A stretch of DNA of 15,670 nucleotides from Planctomycetes bacterium UBA2386 (GTDB lineage Bacteria; Planctomycetota; UBA1135; UBA2386). A program made the translations under genes and the position numbers. Each line of letters begins with the position of its first letter. Positions within the stretch are counted from its first letter, which is position 1. Where the stretch lies: assembly GCA_002343845.1 (NCBI GenBank), contig DDSQ01000195.1, forward strand, positions 1,938 to 17,607, given 5' to 3'. The notes under the pieces are model-generated. The model had not been told where the DNA came from. It ran no database searches and was given only the letters and a program-made list of their open reading frames with translations. Below are positions 7,742-15,024 of the stretch, piece after piece.

Positions 7742-9748
7742 ATGCATCTGCATTCGCTGCGCGTCCCGGTTTTCGCCACGGTCTCCCTCGGTGCACTGCT
7801 CGGCGGTGCTGGCGCGCAAAGCGGCGCCAAGCCGAGCGCGACCGTCGTCCCCGCCAACGGTCAAGCGCCGCGCGCGGGTGCTGACGACAAGCTGCTCGAC
7901 GGCCTGCCTTCCTTCCTGAAGGTCGTCCCGGCCGGAACGGTCGACATGGGCCTCGACGTCGAGGCGTTCCTCGCCGCGGCCTGCCAGGTCGTGAACGAAT
8001 CGAAGCCCGAGATCGCCGCCAAGATCTCCCCGGCCAAGGTCACCGAAGCGATGCGTCGCACCGCCTCGCTGCTCGGCAGGCGCAAGGTCCAGGTCGAGTC
8101 GTTCCTGCTGGCCACGTCGCCGGTGCGCAACGCCGAGTACGAGATCTGGATTGCCGAGCGGCGGAAGGCCGGCCAGAAGGTGCGCGCGCCGTTCCACTGG
8201 TGGCGAATCGGCTGCAAGGAAGACTTCAACGAGCGCCTTCCGGACGTGAACAAGAGCTTCCCGAAGATGCAGAACGCGCCGCTGCTCTACTGGGACCGGC
8301 ACGGGGCCGACCTCCCCTACAAGGTGCAGGACGACAAGGGGCGCCCGATCGGCGATCTGCCGGTCACGCACGTGAGCTGGCGCGAGGCCAACGAGTTCGC
8401 CGGGCGCTTCGGCATGCGCCTGCCGACCGAGGCCGAATGGACGCGGGCAGCGCGCGGCGATGGCGCCAACGCGTGGCCGCTCGCGATCGCCGGCGACCCG
8501 GCCAGCGACCGGTTCACGAGCGACCTGCTGAAGAAGCTGCAGATCTACTCGTCGCGCGAACAGGAACTGAAGGCGGTCGGCACGGTGCAGAGCGCCGTCG
8601 GACCGTTCGGCCACAAGGACATGTTCGGCCAGGTCTGGCAGTTCGTCGGCGACCTGGGCTACCGCGCGATCAACGGCAGCGATCCGTTCGCAGCCGAGTG
8701 GAAGAAGCTGCAGAAGGACAAGACCGGTGCCCTGCTGCAGGCGCCGCCGAGCTGGAAGGACGACCGGGCGCTCGCCAAGGGCGGCTCGTACTTGTCCGCC
8801 GGCGAGCCGATCCAGCTGCTGATCGACACCCGGGCGCCGGTGCGCACCGACGACGTGATGGAGAGCCTCGGCTTCCGGCTCGCGAAGGACCTGCGCCCCG
8901 GCTTCGACTACCTGTATTCGATGTCGCGCGGCAGCTTCAACAAGGGCGCCTTCGGCATCGACCAGGAGATCGAACTCAGCGGTCAGGTCGGCGCCGAACG
9001 CTACGAACTCGACGCCGCCGGCTACCCGACCGACTACCACGCGGTCTCGATCGCGCCCGTGACGTGGCTGAGCCACGAGAAGAACGCCGAACTGCAGCGA
9101 ATGCTCGAGAAGAGCATGACCACGCCGCTGCTGATCGGCGCGGTCGCGTGCACGTCGACCATGCTCGAGCCGGCGGCTCCGCCGGGGCTCTACTCGCTGC
9201 TCTACCGCAAGGACGGCCTGCCGCGCGACCTGGTCGAAGCGATCAAGCAGGGGCACCGCGAGCTCTCGGCGATGGCGAAGTCCAAGCCGAAGGCCGACGC
9301 GAAGACCGACAAGCAGGAAGGCGAGGAAGACGGCAAGGACGGCAAGGACGACAAGAACAAGAAGGCGTCCTGGCGCGACCTGATCGCCCGCTTCGGGCTC
9401 ACCGAGAAGGACATCGAGAGCAAGGACGCCGCCGACGGCAACGTGAAGTTCATCCGCATCGACGGAATCGAAGTGCCGACCGACCGCGACTGCTTCCTGC
9501 TGCACGGCAACGAAGGCAAGGTCATCGCGTGGGTCCCGGCCACCAACGCCAAGCCCGCCGTCGGCAACCTGGCGCCGAGCACGCTCGCCATCGAGGCCGA
9601 CGACAAGGGCAAGGCGGTCGCGAAGTTCCACTTCGGCGTGCCGCTGTCGCCGGCCAACCAGAAGCGCGTCGCCAACTTCACCCTGCGCATCGTGTTCGAC
9701 CGGAGCGCCCCGACCGCCGAGCAGCCGTGGCGGCTGCCGGCGAAGTGA
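7742..9748 (+). CDS. Exported formylglycine-generating-enzyme-fold (SUMF1/EgtB/PvdO-like) protein without catalytic cysteines
   Basis: A 668-residue protein with an N-terminal signal peptide (about 1-25, ending GGAGAQ) that should act outside the cytoplasm. Residues about 60-385 match the FGE-sulfatase fold: PVTHVSWREANEFAGRFG (207-224), MRLPTEAEWTRAARG (225-239), a DMFGQVWQFVGD block (293-304) corresponding to the usual DMxGNVWEW, and KGGSY followed by SLGFRLAKD (346-383). The paired cysteines that follow the GGSY motif in true formylglycine-generating enzymes are missing, so sulfatase activation is not expected. Residues 386-668 are a module I do not recognise, split by a Lys/Asp/Glu-rich linker (about 513-541) and ending in a strand-rich segment. 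The ATG at 7742 gives the signal peptide; no Shine-Dalgarno is visible. The cupin gene starts 7 nt after the stop, suggesting co-translation. The role is unknown; binding or scaffolding at the cell surface is possible. Confidence 0.82.
   Translation: MHLHSLRVPVFATVSLGALLGGAGAQSGAKPSATVVPANGQAPRAGADDKLLDGLPSFLKVVPAGTVDMGLDVEAFLAAACQVVNESKPEIAAKISPAKVTEAMRRTASLLGRRKVQVESFLLATSPVRNAEYEIWIAERRKAGQKVRAPFHWWRIGCKEDFNERLPDVNKSFPKMQNAPLLYWDRHGADLPYKVQDDKGRPIGDLPVTHVSWREANEFAGRFGMRLPTEAEWTRAARGDGANAWPLAIAGDPASDRFTSDLLKKLQIYSSREQELKAVGTVQSAVGPFGHKDMFGQVWQFVGDLGYRAINGSDPFAAEWKKLQKDKTGALLQAPPSWKDDRALAKGGSYLSAGEPIQLLIDTRAPVRTDDVMESLGFRLAKDLRPGFDYLYSMSRGSFNKGAFGIDQEIELSGQVGAERYELDAAGYPTDYHAVSIAPVTWLSHEKNAELQRMLEKSMTTPLLIGAVACTSTMLEPAAPPGLYSLLYRKDGLPRDLVEAIKQGHRELSAMAKSKPKADAKTDKQEGEEDGKDGKDDKNKKASWRDLIARFGLTEKDIESKDAADGNVKFIRIDGIEVPTDRDCFLLHGNEGKVIAWVPATNAKPAVGNLAPSTLAIEADDKGKAVAKFHFGVPLSPANQKRVANFTLRIVFDRSAPTAEQPWRLPAK
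9329..9355 (+). repeat. Three 9-bp in-frame tandem units encoding an acidic/basic linker
   Basis: Units gacggcaag, gacggcaag and gacgacaag (9329-9355) encode D-G/D-K three times (residues 530-538) within the charged linker of the FGE-fold protein. The number of units could vary by slippage without breaking the frame. Confidence 0.6.
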
Positions 9749-9755
9749 CGGTGCC

Positions 9756-10322
9756 GTGACCGCCCCGTCCCATCCGGAGGCGAAGGTCCGCATCACCGAC
9801 GCCGCCAAGGCGGCGTTCTTCGTGCAGGACTACGCCGGCAAGCCCCCCATCGACGGCGTGCAGATCGTCGAGCTCAAGCGCTTCAACGACGACGGTGGAG
9901 CGATCACCGAACTCGGGCGGCTGGCCGCGGGAATGCACGGCCAACTGCCGGGCTTCGAGTGCAAGCAGGTGAACTACTCGGAGATGGCGCCGGGCGTCAT
10001 CAAGGCGTTCCACATGCACTTCCGCCAGACCGACGTCTGGTACGTGCCGCCGTGCGATCGCCTGCTGCTGGTCCTGCACGACTGCCGGGTCGGCTCGCCG
10101 ACCAGCGGCCGGTCGATGCGGTTCATGCTGGGCGACGGCAAGGACCGCCTCGTGCGCATCCCACCTGGCGTCGCACACGGCGCCCGCAACCTGGGCTCGG
10201 CGACCGGCCGCATCATCTACATGGTCGACGTGCAGTTCTCCGTCGCGGCCAACGAGTGCGACGAGGGACGGCTGCCGTGGGACCACCTCGGCGCGGACAT
10301 CTGGGAAGTCACGCGCGGCTGA
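9756..10322 (+). CDS. RmlC-like cupin (dTDP-4-dehydrorhamnose 3,5-epimerase family)
   Basis: A 188-residue soluble protein of the RmlC/dTDP-sugar epimerase fold. Seen: DGVQIVELKRFNDDGGAITEL (33-53), matching the N-terminal strand region of RmlC; NYSEMAPGVIKAFHMHFRQ (73-91), where H86 is in the place of the catalytic base; DVWYVP (93-98); RIPPGVAHGARNLG (134-147), the cupin-2 histidine region; and a C-terminal LPWDHLGADIWE. Length is typical. The strand that normally carries the catalytic tyrosine reads MVDVQFS (156-162), so epimerase chemistry is uncertain and isomerase or binding roles are possible. The GTG at 9756 is the only start consistent with the conserved N-terminus and lies 7 nt after the FGE-fold stop, with no good Shine-Dalgarno, so translational coupling is likely. 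No other dTDP-rhamnose genes lie nearby. Confidence 0.75.
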   Translation: MTAPSHPEAKVRITDAAKAAFFVQDYAGKPPIDGVQIVELKRFNDDGGAITELGRLAAGMHGQLPGFECKQVNYSEMAPGVIKAFHMHFRQTDVWYVPPCDRLLLVLHDCRVGSPTSGRSMRFMLGDGKDRLVRIPPGVAHGARNLGSATGRIIYMVDVQFSVAANECDEGRLPWDHLGADIWEVTRG

Positions 10323-10330
10323 TCCGGCTG

Positions 10331-10353
10331 CGCGCCGTGACGGCGTTGGCGCG
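10331..10353. terminator. GC hairpin between convergent genes, possible bidirectional terminator
   Basis: CGCGCC (10331-10336) and GGCGCG (10348-10353) form a perfect 6-bp stem with an 11-nt loop in the 47-nt gap between the converging cupin and cardiolipin synthase genes. No U-tract follows on either strand, so intrinsic termination is doubtful. Confidence 0.25.
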
Positions 10354-10369
10354 GCGAGTGGCTCGCGTC

Positions 10370-11821
10370 TCAGAGCACCGGTGACAGCAACCCGCAGGCG
10401 GCGTCGAGCGCGCGCTGCCAGGGCTTGGTCGGCAGGTCCTGTTCGCGGATGCGCCGGAACCCGTGCTGCCTCTGCGCGAAGGTCCTGGCCACCTGGGACG
10501 CGAGCTCGGGCGCGTCGACCACGACCGCAGCGACCTCGAAGTTGAGGTGCGTGCTGCGCAGGTCCATGTTCGCGCTGCCGACGATCACGGTGCGACCATC
10601 GACGACGATCGCCTTGGCGTGGTTGTAGTCGGTCGTCGTCTCGTGGATCTCGACGCCGGCACGCAGCAGCCGGGCGTAGTAGCTGCGCTGCGCGTGGTAG
10701 AGGATCGCCGCCTCGACTCGTGGGCCGTTGGTGAGCACCCGGACACGCACGCCGCGCGCCGCTGCGAGTTGCAGCAGGAACACCAACGTCGGCGGCGGCA
10801 CGAGGTACGGCGAGCTCAGATCGATGGTCAGCCGGGCGTCGCCGATCGCCTGCGCCACGGCGTACCACAGATCCGATTCGTCGCGATCCGGCCCGGAACA
10901 GACGACACCGACGCGGACCGACCCCACCGGCTTGCCGGCGACGAAGGTGTCGGCGAGCACTTCATCGGTCGCCGTGCACCAGTCCTCGGCGAACACGTCC
11001 TGGAGCCGGTCGACGGCCGGACCACGAAGACCGAGCATCGCGTCGAGCCACAGGCGCTGCGCGCCCATGCGATCGGTGAAGTACTCGTCGCCGACGTTGC
11101 GACCGCCGACGAACCCGATCTCTCCATCGACGATCAGCAGCTTGCGGTGGTTGCGCAGGTTGACGGTGAACGGACGCCGCTTCCACAGCAGCGGCAGGAA
11201 CGCCTCGGCGCGACCGCCGGCGGCGCGCAGTTCGGCCAGATGGGCTGCCTTGAGCCCGAGGCTGCCGAACGAGTCGTAGAGCAGCCGCACGGCGACGCCA
11301 CGGCGCGCCGCGGCCGTGAGCATCGCCAGGAACCGCAGTCCGGCGGCGTCCGGACGGAGGATGTAGACGACGCAGTGCACGTGGCGTTCGGCGCTGGCGA
11401 TCGCTGCGGCCGCGGCCGCGAAGAACTGCTCGCCCGTGGGCAGCCACTGCAGTTCGTTGCCGCCGACCAGGCCCTTGCCGTCGGCGCCGCCCAGCAGTGC
11501 TGCGAGGTCGGCATGCGGGCACTCGCTCCACGGTCGACGCGTGCCGTCCCGCGCGCGCACCTCGCGCACACGATCGCCGCGGACGCGCAGCCGCCGCAGC
11601 CTGCGGAGCTGGAGGCGACGCGGCAGCAGGTAGTAGAGCACCAGCCCGAACCACGGCGCGGCGATGATCACGCCCATCCACAGCAGCGTGCTCGCCGGCG
11701 AACCGCCGCGCACCAGCACGCGGTAGACGAACACGATCGCGAGCAGTTCACCGAGCAACGCGAGCGCGACGGCGATCGTGTGCCACGACATCGCCGACTC
11801 GGCGACCGCCAGCGCGATCAT
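10370..11821 (-). CDS. cls: Cardiolipin synthase, phospholipase D superfamily
   Basis: A 483-residue membrane enzyme that would join phospholipid head groups to make cardiolipin. Two N-terminal transmembrane helices (about 14-35 and 46-66, with LVRGG between them) match the bacterial Cls leader. Two HKD motifs follow: NHRKLLIVDGEIGFVGGRN (224-242; H225, K227, D232) and NHAKAIVVDGRTVIVGSANMD (400-420; H401, K403, D408). Both are complete, so an active transferase is expected. RNVGDEYF after the first motif and SSPYLVPP (336-343) are also typical. Length matches ClsA. The ATG at 11821 overlaps the stop of the lipoprotein gene by one base (TGATG on the minus strand), implying translational coupling. 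An internal ATG at residue 11 is a weaker alternative. Confidence 0.92.
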   Translation of the reverse strand: MIALAVAESAMSWHTIAVALALLGELLAIVFVYRVLVRGGSPASTLLWMGVIIAAPWFGLVLYYLLPRRLQLRRLRRLRVRGDRVREVRARDGTRRPWSECPHADLAALLGGADGKGLVGGNELQWLPTGEQFFAAAAAAIASAERHVHCVVYILRPDAAGLRFLAMLTAAARRGVAVRLLYDSFGSLGLKAAHLAELRAAGGRAEAFLPLLWKRRPFTVNLRNHRKLLIVDGEIGFVGGRNVGDEYFTDRMGAQRLWLDAMLGLRGPAVDRLQDVFAEDWCTATDEVLADTFVAGKPVGSVRVGVVCSGPDRDESDLWYAVAQAIGDARLTIDLSSPYLVPPPTLVFLLQLAAARGVRVRVLTNGPRVEAAILYHAQRSYYARLLRAGVEIHETTTDYNHAKAIVVDGRTVIVGSANMDLRSTHLNFEVAAVVVDAPELASQVARTFAQRQHGFRRIREQDLPTKPWQRALDAACGLLSPVL

Positions 11822-12354
11822 CAGCGGCCGACGGGCGTCATCCCGGCGTTCGTCGCGAGCAACGGCAGCGAGCGACGCTCGACCTTGCCATCCGGATTGC
11901 GCCCCTCGACCGTCAGCACGAAGTACTGGCCGAGCACCGGATCACGGCCGAGCGGCACGTCGAGGTAGAACGTGCCGCGCCAGCCGTTCTCGACCACCAT
12001 CGCCTGCATGCAGTTGTAGGGCAGCGCATCGCCCCCGCTGACGCCGGGTGGCGCGTCGACCTGCCGCAGCAGCACGGTGCCGATCGCACCCGGCGGCGAC
12101 GCCGCTTCGGGCCCCATGCGCATCTCGACCGGCGCACCCGAGCCGTTGGTCACCGTCACCTGCACGCGGGTCTGCGTGAGGTTGAGGTCGATCGCGACGT
12201 CAGCACCGTGGAATCGCGCGAGCAGCAGGCCGTCGGGCCCCTGGGTCCAGGTGTGCTGGCCGGCCGGCTGGAACCGGAGCCACGGCTGGGGAGGCGGCGT
12301 GTTGCACGCGGCGAACAGCAGCAGCAGAGCGGAGGCGCTGACGAACTGGTTCAT
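11821..12354 (-). CDS. Small lipoprotein of unknown function, coupled to cls
   Basis: A predicted 177-residue lipoprotein. The start MNQFVSASALLLLFAAC shows a hydrophobic signal with a lipobox-like FAAC, so C17 would be lipidated. Phe at -3 is less common but tolerated. The mature part is proline-rich at first, then mostly beta-strand-like, with VQVTVTNGSGAPVEM (a strand pattern seen in secreted Ig-like or YcfL-like folds) and a late YFVLTVEGRNPDGKVERRSLP segment. I do not recognise the family with confidence. The ATG at 12354 is preferred because AGG lies 8 nt upstream; another ATG at 12360 would add two residues. The stop shares a base with the cls start, so a role in the envelope or lipid metabolism is inferred from context only. 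Confidence 0.7.
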   Translation of the reverse strand: MNQFVSASALLLLFAACNTPPPQPWLRFQPAGQHTWTQGPDGLLLARFHGADVAIDLNLTQTRVQVTVTNGSGAPVEMRMGPEAASPPGAIGTVLLRQVDAPPGVSGGDALPYNCMQAMVVENGWRGTFYLDVPLGRDPVLGQYFVLTVEGRNPDGKVERRSLPLLATNAGMTPVGR

Positions 12355-12491
12355 GGTCATTGCCTGTGCGTGTGGGCCGGCACGGCCGGCGTCACCACGC
12401 TCGACGATACGGACCGCGCGGACCGAAGCCACGGCAGGATCCGAGCCATCGGCGCGGCCAGGATGCGGGCGGCACCGGCGCGGGCGGTGAA

Positions 12492-12567
12492 TGGAGCCGA
12501 CAGCGGGACTCGAACCCGCGACCTATGCTTTACGAAAGCATTGCTCTACCAACTGAGCTACGTCGGC
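12492..12567 (-). tRNA. tRNA-Thr (anticodon CGU), CCA encoded
   Basis: The minus strand folds into a full cloverleaf. The acceptor stem GCCGACG pairs with TGTCGGC (one G-U). The D arm is GCTC-AGTTGGTA-GAGC. The anticodon stem ATGCT/AGCAT has loop TTCGTAA, giving anticodon CGT for the ACG codon. The variable loop is AGGTC and the T arm is GCGGG-TTCGAGT-CCCGC. The discriminator base is T (12495), followed by a templated CCA (12494-12492). ACG is a common threonine codon in this GC-rich sequence. The gene lies between the HEAT-repeat and lipoprotein genes on the same strand. Confidence 0.96.
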
Positions 12568-12584
12568 GCGCAACGAGGCGGAGG

Positions 12585-12613
12585 AGAGTAGCGAGCCCGC
12601 GCGCGGCCGTCCA
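12585..12613 (-). promoter_or_regulatory. Candidate promoter of tRNA-Thr
   Basis: On the minus strand TGGACG (12613-12608), a 17-nt spacer and TACTCT (12590-12585) lie 17 nt before the mature tRNA 5' end, a suitable distance for a short tRNA leader. The hexamers match the sigma70 consensus at 4 and 3 of 6 positions, so the spacing supports the call more than the sequence does. Confidence 0.35.
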
Positions 12614-12626
12614 GCGGCAAGCGACG

Positions 12627-12643
12627 CGCGGTTTCGTTCCGCG
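12627..12643 (-). terminator. GC hairpin downstream of the HEAT-repeat gene
   Basis: CGCGG and CCGCG (12627-12631, 12639-12643) form a 5-bp stem with a 7-nt loop, 31 nt beyond the HEAT-repeat stop and before the proposed tRNA promoter. There is no U-run, so it is only a possible terminator. Confidence 0.25.
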
Positions 12644-12673
12644 ACTCGAGGCGACGCGACTCGGCGACGGCGA

Positions 12674-14797
12674 TCAGCCGTTCGACGGGGCCGAGGCGAT
12701 GCGATGGAGCTTCTTCAGTAGCTCGCCGTGCTTGTCGGCCGACAGCTTCGCCTTGCCGAGCGCTTGCCCGATCGACGTGCGGAGCCCGACGTCGGTGGCG
12801 CCATCGAGTGCCGCGGCCAGCGCCGCCAGCACGTCGTCAGGGCACGAGGGCAGGCGCTGCAGGATGTCGCCACAGGCCTCCGCGGCCGCCTTCTTCACCT
12901 CGATGCTGGCGCTGTTCGCGAGCGCCGCCGTGAGCGCCGGCAGTTGTTCGGCGCCACCGGCCAGGCCGAGCGCCAGTGCAGCCGGCACCGCGACGTGGTC
13001 GCCGCGGTTCAGCTGCTGCGCCAGGACGCCGACCGCGCCGCGGATGTCGCCCTTGCCGGCTGCCATCGCCAGCAGCGCGGCGCTGGCCTTGCCGGCCCAC
13101 GCTTCGGAGCGCTCGCTGTTGGGGTTGGTGACGCCCTCGAGGGCGGCGTTCACCGCGGCAACCAGGCTCTCGCCGGTGAGCGGGCCCTTGACCACGCCGA
13201 CGCCGTCGCCGAAGCGGGTCTTCGCCTGCTCTTCGTCCTTGGCGATCACCACGATCTTGGTGTGCGCCATGCGCGAGTCCTTCTTGACGTTGCCGATCAC
13301 GTCCTCGGGCAGACGGTCGGGCAGGATCTCGTTGATCACCACCACGTCGACGCTCGGGTTGATCAACAGGCTGCGCATGCCGCTGGTGGCGTCGGCGGCC
13401 GCGTCGACCGCGTAGCCGCGCACGCGGCCTTTCGACTCGACGGCCGTGCGCGAATCACCGGCCGGGGCGATCACCTGCACCTGCCGCACGCCTTCCTCGG
13501 CCACGGCTTCGGCCAGTGCTGCCACGACGGTCTCGGCCTGCGGAACGGCTCCCCCGCCCGCGGCGTGCACCAGCGCTTCGGCGGCGGCGTAGCGCACGCT
13601 CTTGTTGGTGCTCTGCAGCGCGGTGACCAGCGAGCTCTGGTCGACGGTCGCCGGCGTCTCGGCCTTCGCGAGCACGCGCGTGGCACCGAGCGCGATCGGA
13701 GCCATGCCCGCCTTCACGCTGGCATCGAGCGCATCGCGCACGGCATCGAGGCCGGTCGCCATCGCCGCGATCTTGAGCTCCGCGGCGACGGGCTCGAGCG
13801 CCTTGGCACTCTCGTCACCGCCGGCGATCGCCGTCTCGATCAGGCTGACCTGGGCGATGTTGGCTTGGGCGAGCATGCTGCGCGCTTCCAGGCTCGAAGG
13901 CGCCAGGCGCACCGCGTCCGCGGCGCAGGCCTTGGCCAGTTCGCTCGGATACAGCATTGCCGGCACGTCGGTGGCAACGAGCTTGTCGTCGCGCAGCGAC
14001 CAGACCACCTGGCTGAACGCGCCGGGCGGCACGTTGCCCTGCAGGTAGCCCTTCGCCTGCGCGAGCAGCAGGTCGACCGCGTTCCCCGACCCACCGACCT
14101 TCGTCACGAACTTGCGGGCGATGTCGCGGACCGTCGAGCGGTCGTCGTTCGACATCTGCACCATCGCCGGCAACGCCCGCGCGTCGCCGACCAGCAGCAG
14201 CACGGCCGCCGCGTTCTGCACCGCCGTGTCGTTGCTGCTCTTCAGCGCCTCGATCAGCGGCAGCACCGCTGCCGTGCGGATCTGCTGCAGCGCCGCGATC
14301 GCCTGCACCTGGGCCTCGTCGTCCTGCTTGTCGCCGAGCTTCTCGAGCAGGGCCGGCACGGCGTACTCGCCGTGGTCGGCGATCAGCTTGTTCACCGCCG
14401 CCTGCCGGGTCGGGTAGTCCGAGTCCTTGGCGGTCGCCGTCGCGACCAGCGCCGCGATCGCGGCCTCATCGCGCGAACGCTCCTTGGTCTCGACCTTGGC
14501 CCGGTCGAGGATCGACTGGGCGATCTTCTGGATGTCGCTCGCTTCGCCGTTGGCATCGCGGTGCGTCATCAGCAGGTACCACTCGTCCTGCGACACCGAA
14601 CGGTACATCGCCAAGGCGTCGGCGTTGGACGGGTCGGCAGTGATGATCTCGCGCAGCTTGGCCAGCGCTTCGTCGGTCTTGTTCAGCCGCAGCAACGTCA
14701 CGGCCTCCTGCAGCGGAGTGGCCTGGGCCAGAGCCGAACCACCGAGAACGACGGCGACGGCGGCCGCGAGGAGGGACTGGGTGAGCGAGCGAGCCAT
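12674..14797 (-). CDS. Exported HEAT-repeat protein with an embedded receiver-like domain
   Basis: A 707-residue protein beginning with a signal peptide (1-25, ending GGSALAQA). Residues about 28-70 look like a TPR-type helical pair (DEALAKLREIITADPSNADAL). HEAT/armadillo-type helical repeats follow at about 128-235 (for example VPALLEKLGD, VLPLIEALKS, ALPAMVQMSN), again at about 385-435, and at about 565-705. Residues 437-554 are different, alternating strand and helix in the order of a response-regulator receiver: VQVIAP, VDVVVINEILP (483-493), KIVVIAKDE, then GVGVVKGPL (533-540). The phospho-acceptor position reads N489, the N-terminal acidic pair is absent and the Thr/Ser position is Ala, so it cannot work as a phospho-receiver. 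Function is probably protein binding in the periplasm. The ATG at 14797 is supported by AAGGAG 8 nt upstream and by the signal peptide. Confidence 0.82.
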   Translation of the reverse strand: MARSLTQSLLAAAVAVVLGGSALAQATPLQEAVTLLRLNKTDEALAKLREIITADPSNADALAMYRSVSQDEWYLLMTHRDANGEASDIQKIAQSILDRAKVETKERSRDEAAIAALVATATAKDSDYPTRQAAVNKLIADHGEYAVPALLEKLGDKQDDEAQVQAIAALQQIRTAAVLPLIEALKSSNDTAVQNAAAVLLLVGDARALPAMVQMSNDDRSTVRDIARKFVTKVGGSGNAVDLLLAQAKGYLQGNVPPGAFSQVVWSLRDDKLVATDVPAMLYPSELAKACAADAVRLAPSSLEARSMLAQANIAQVSLIETAIAGGDESAKALEPVAAELKIAAMATGLDAVRDALDASVKAGMAPIALGATRVLAKAETPATVDQSSLVTALQSTNKSVRYAAAEALVHAAGGGAVPQAETVVAALAEAVAEEGVRQVQVIAPAGDSRTAVESKGRVRGYAVDAAADATSGMRSLLINPSVDVVVINEILPDRLPEDVIGNVKKDSRMAHTKIVVIAKDEEQAKTRFGDGVGVVKGPLTGESLVAAVNAALEGVTNPNSERSEAWAGKASAALLAMAAGKGDIRGAVGVLAQQLNRGDHVAVPAALALGLAGGAEQLPALTAALANSASIEVKKAAAEACGDILQRLPSCPDDVLAALAAALDGATDVGLRTSIGQALGKAKLSADKHGELLKKLHRIASAPSNG

Positions 14798-14805
14798 GAA
14801 GCGGA

Positions 14806-14811
14806 CTCCTT
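14806..14811 (-). promoter_or_regulatory. Strong Shine-Dalgarno of the HEAT-repeat gene
   Basis: AAGGAG on the minus strand lies 8 nt before the ATG at 14797. It is the only clear ribosome-binding site in the window and fixes the start. It suggests this protein is made at a higher rate than its neighbours. Confidence 0.85.
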
Positions 14812-14926
14812 GGGGAGGATGCGGATGCGAGGGGTCGGGGCGAGCAGAACGGCGGGCGCCGGGGCGTCGTGGGGAGAGTCGGCGCCGGGCTGCCTTCCGC
14901 CGCGAGGGCGAACAAAGGGCCGACGA

Positions 14927-14954
14927 ATGCTAGAGGTGGTCCGCGGTCGGTCAA
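14927..14954 (-). promoter_or_regulatory. Sigma70-like promoter of the HEAT-repeat gene
   Basis: On the minus strand TTGACC (14954-14949; 5 of 6 to TTGACA) and TAGCAT (14932-14927; 4 of 6 to TATAAT) are separated by 16 nt. Transcription would begin near 14920, leaving a leader of about 120 nt before the ATG. This is the best promoter match seen in the window. Confidence 0.5.
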
Positions 14955-15012
14955 GGGCGCGAAAGGGCGACGCGGCAACCTGCGGTCCTGGCATCCTTGC
15001 AACCCCGGTGGC

Positions 15013-15018
15013 TATACC
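15013..15018 (+). promoter_or_regulatory. Possible -10 element giving a leaderless regulator mRNA
   Basis: TATACC ends 6 nt before the ATG at 15025, so transcription from it would begin at or next to the start codon. TGGCAT at 14989-14994 (18-nt spacer) is a poor -35. No Shine-Dalgarno precedes the ATG, which is consistent with a leaderless transcript but does not prove one. Confidence 0.28.
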
Positions 15019-15024
15019 GCTGGG

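Noticed and set aside
4996..9808. Very long minus-strand open frames across the regulator and FGE-fold genes (about 870 and 940 codons)
   Set aside because: Low-complexity, Arg/Ala/Val-rich translations antisense to genes with intact catalytic or fold motifs.
12492..12567. tRNA-Thr as an integration site for a mobile element
   Set aside because: No duplicated tRNA 3' end, integrase or phage gene was seen within the window.
12641..12668. Short direct repeat of GCGACTCG followed by GGCGAC
   Set aside because: Two imperfect copies overlapping the non-coding edge and the 3' end region of the HEAT gene flank; too short to support a repeat element or attachment site at the nearby tRNA.
14989..15000. 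TGGCAT...TTGC resembling a sigma-54 promoter upstream of the regulator
   Set aside because: The GG and GC dinucleotides are 7 nt apart, not the 10 nt that sigma-54 promoters require.
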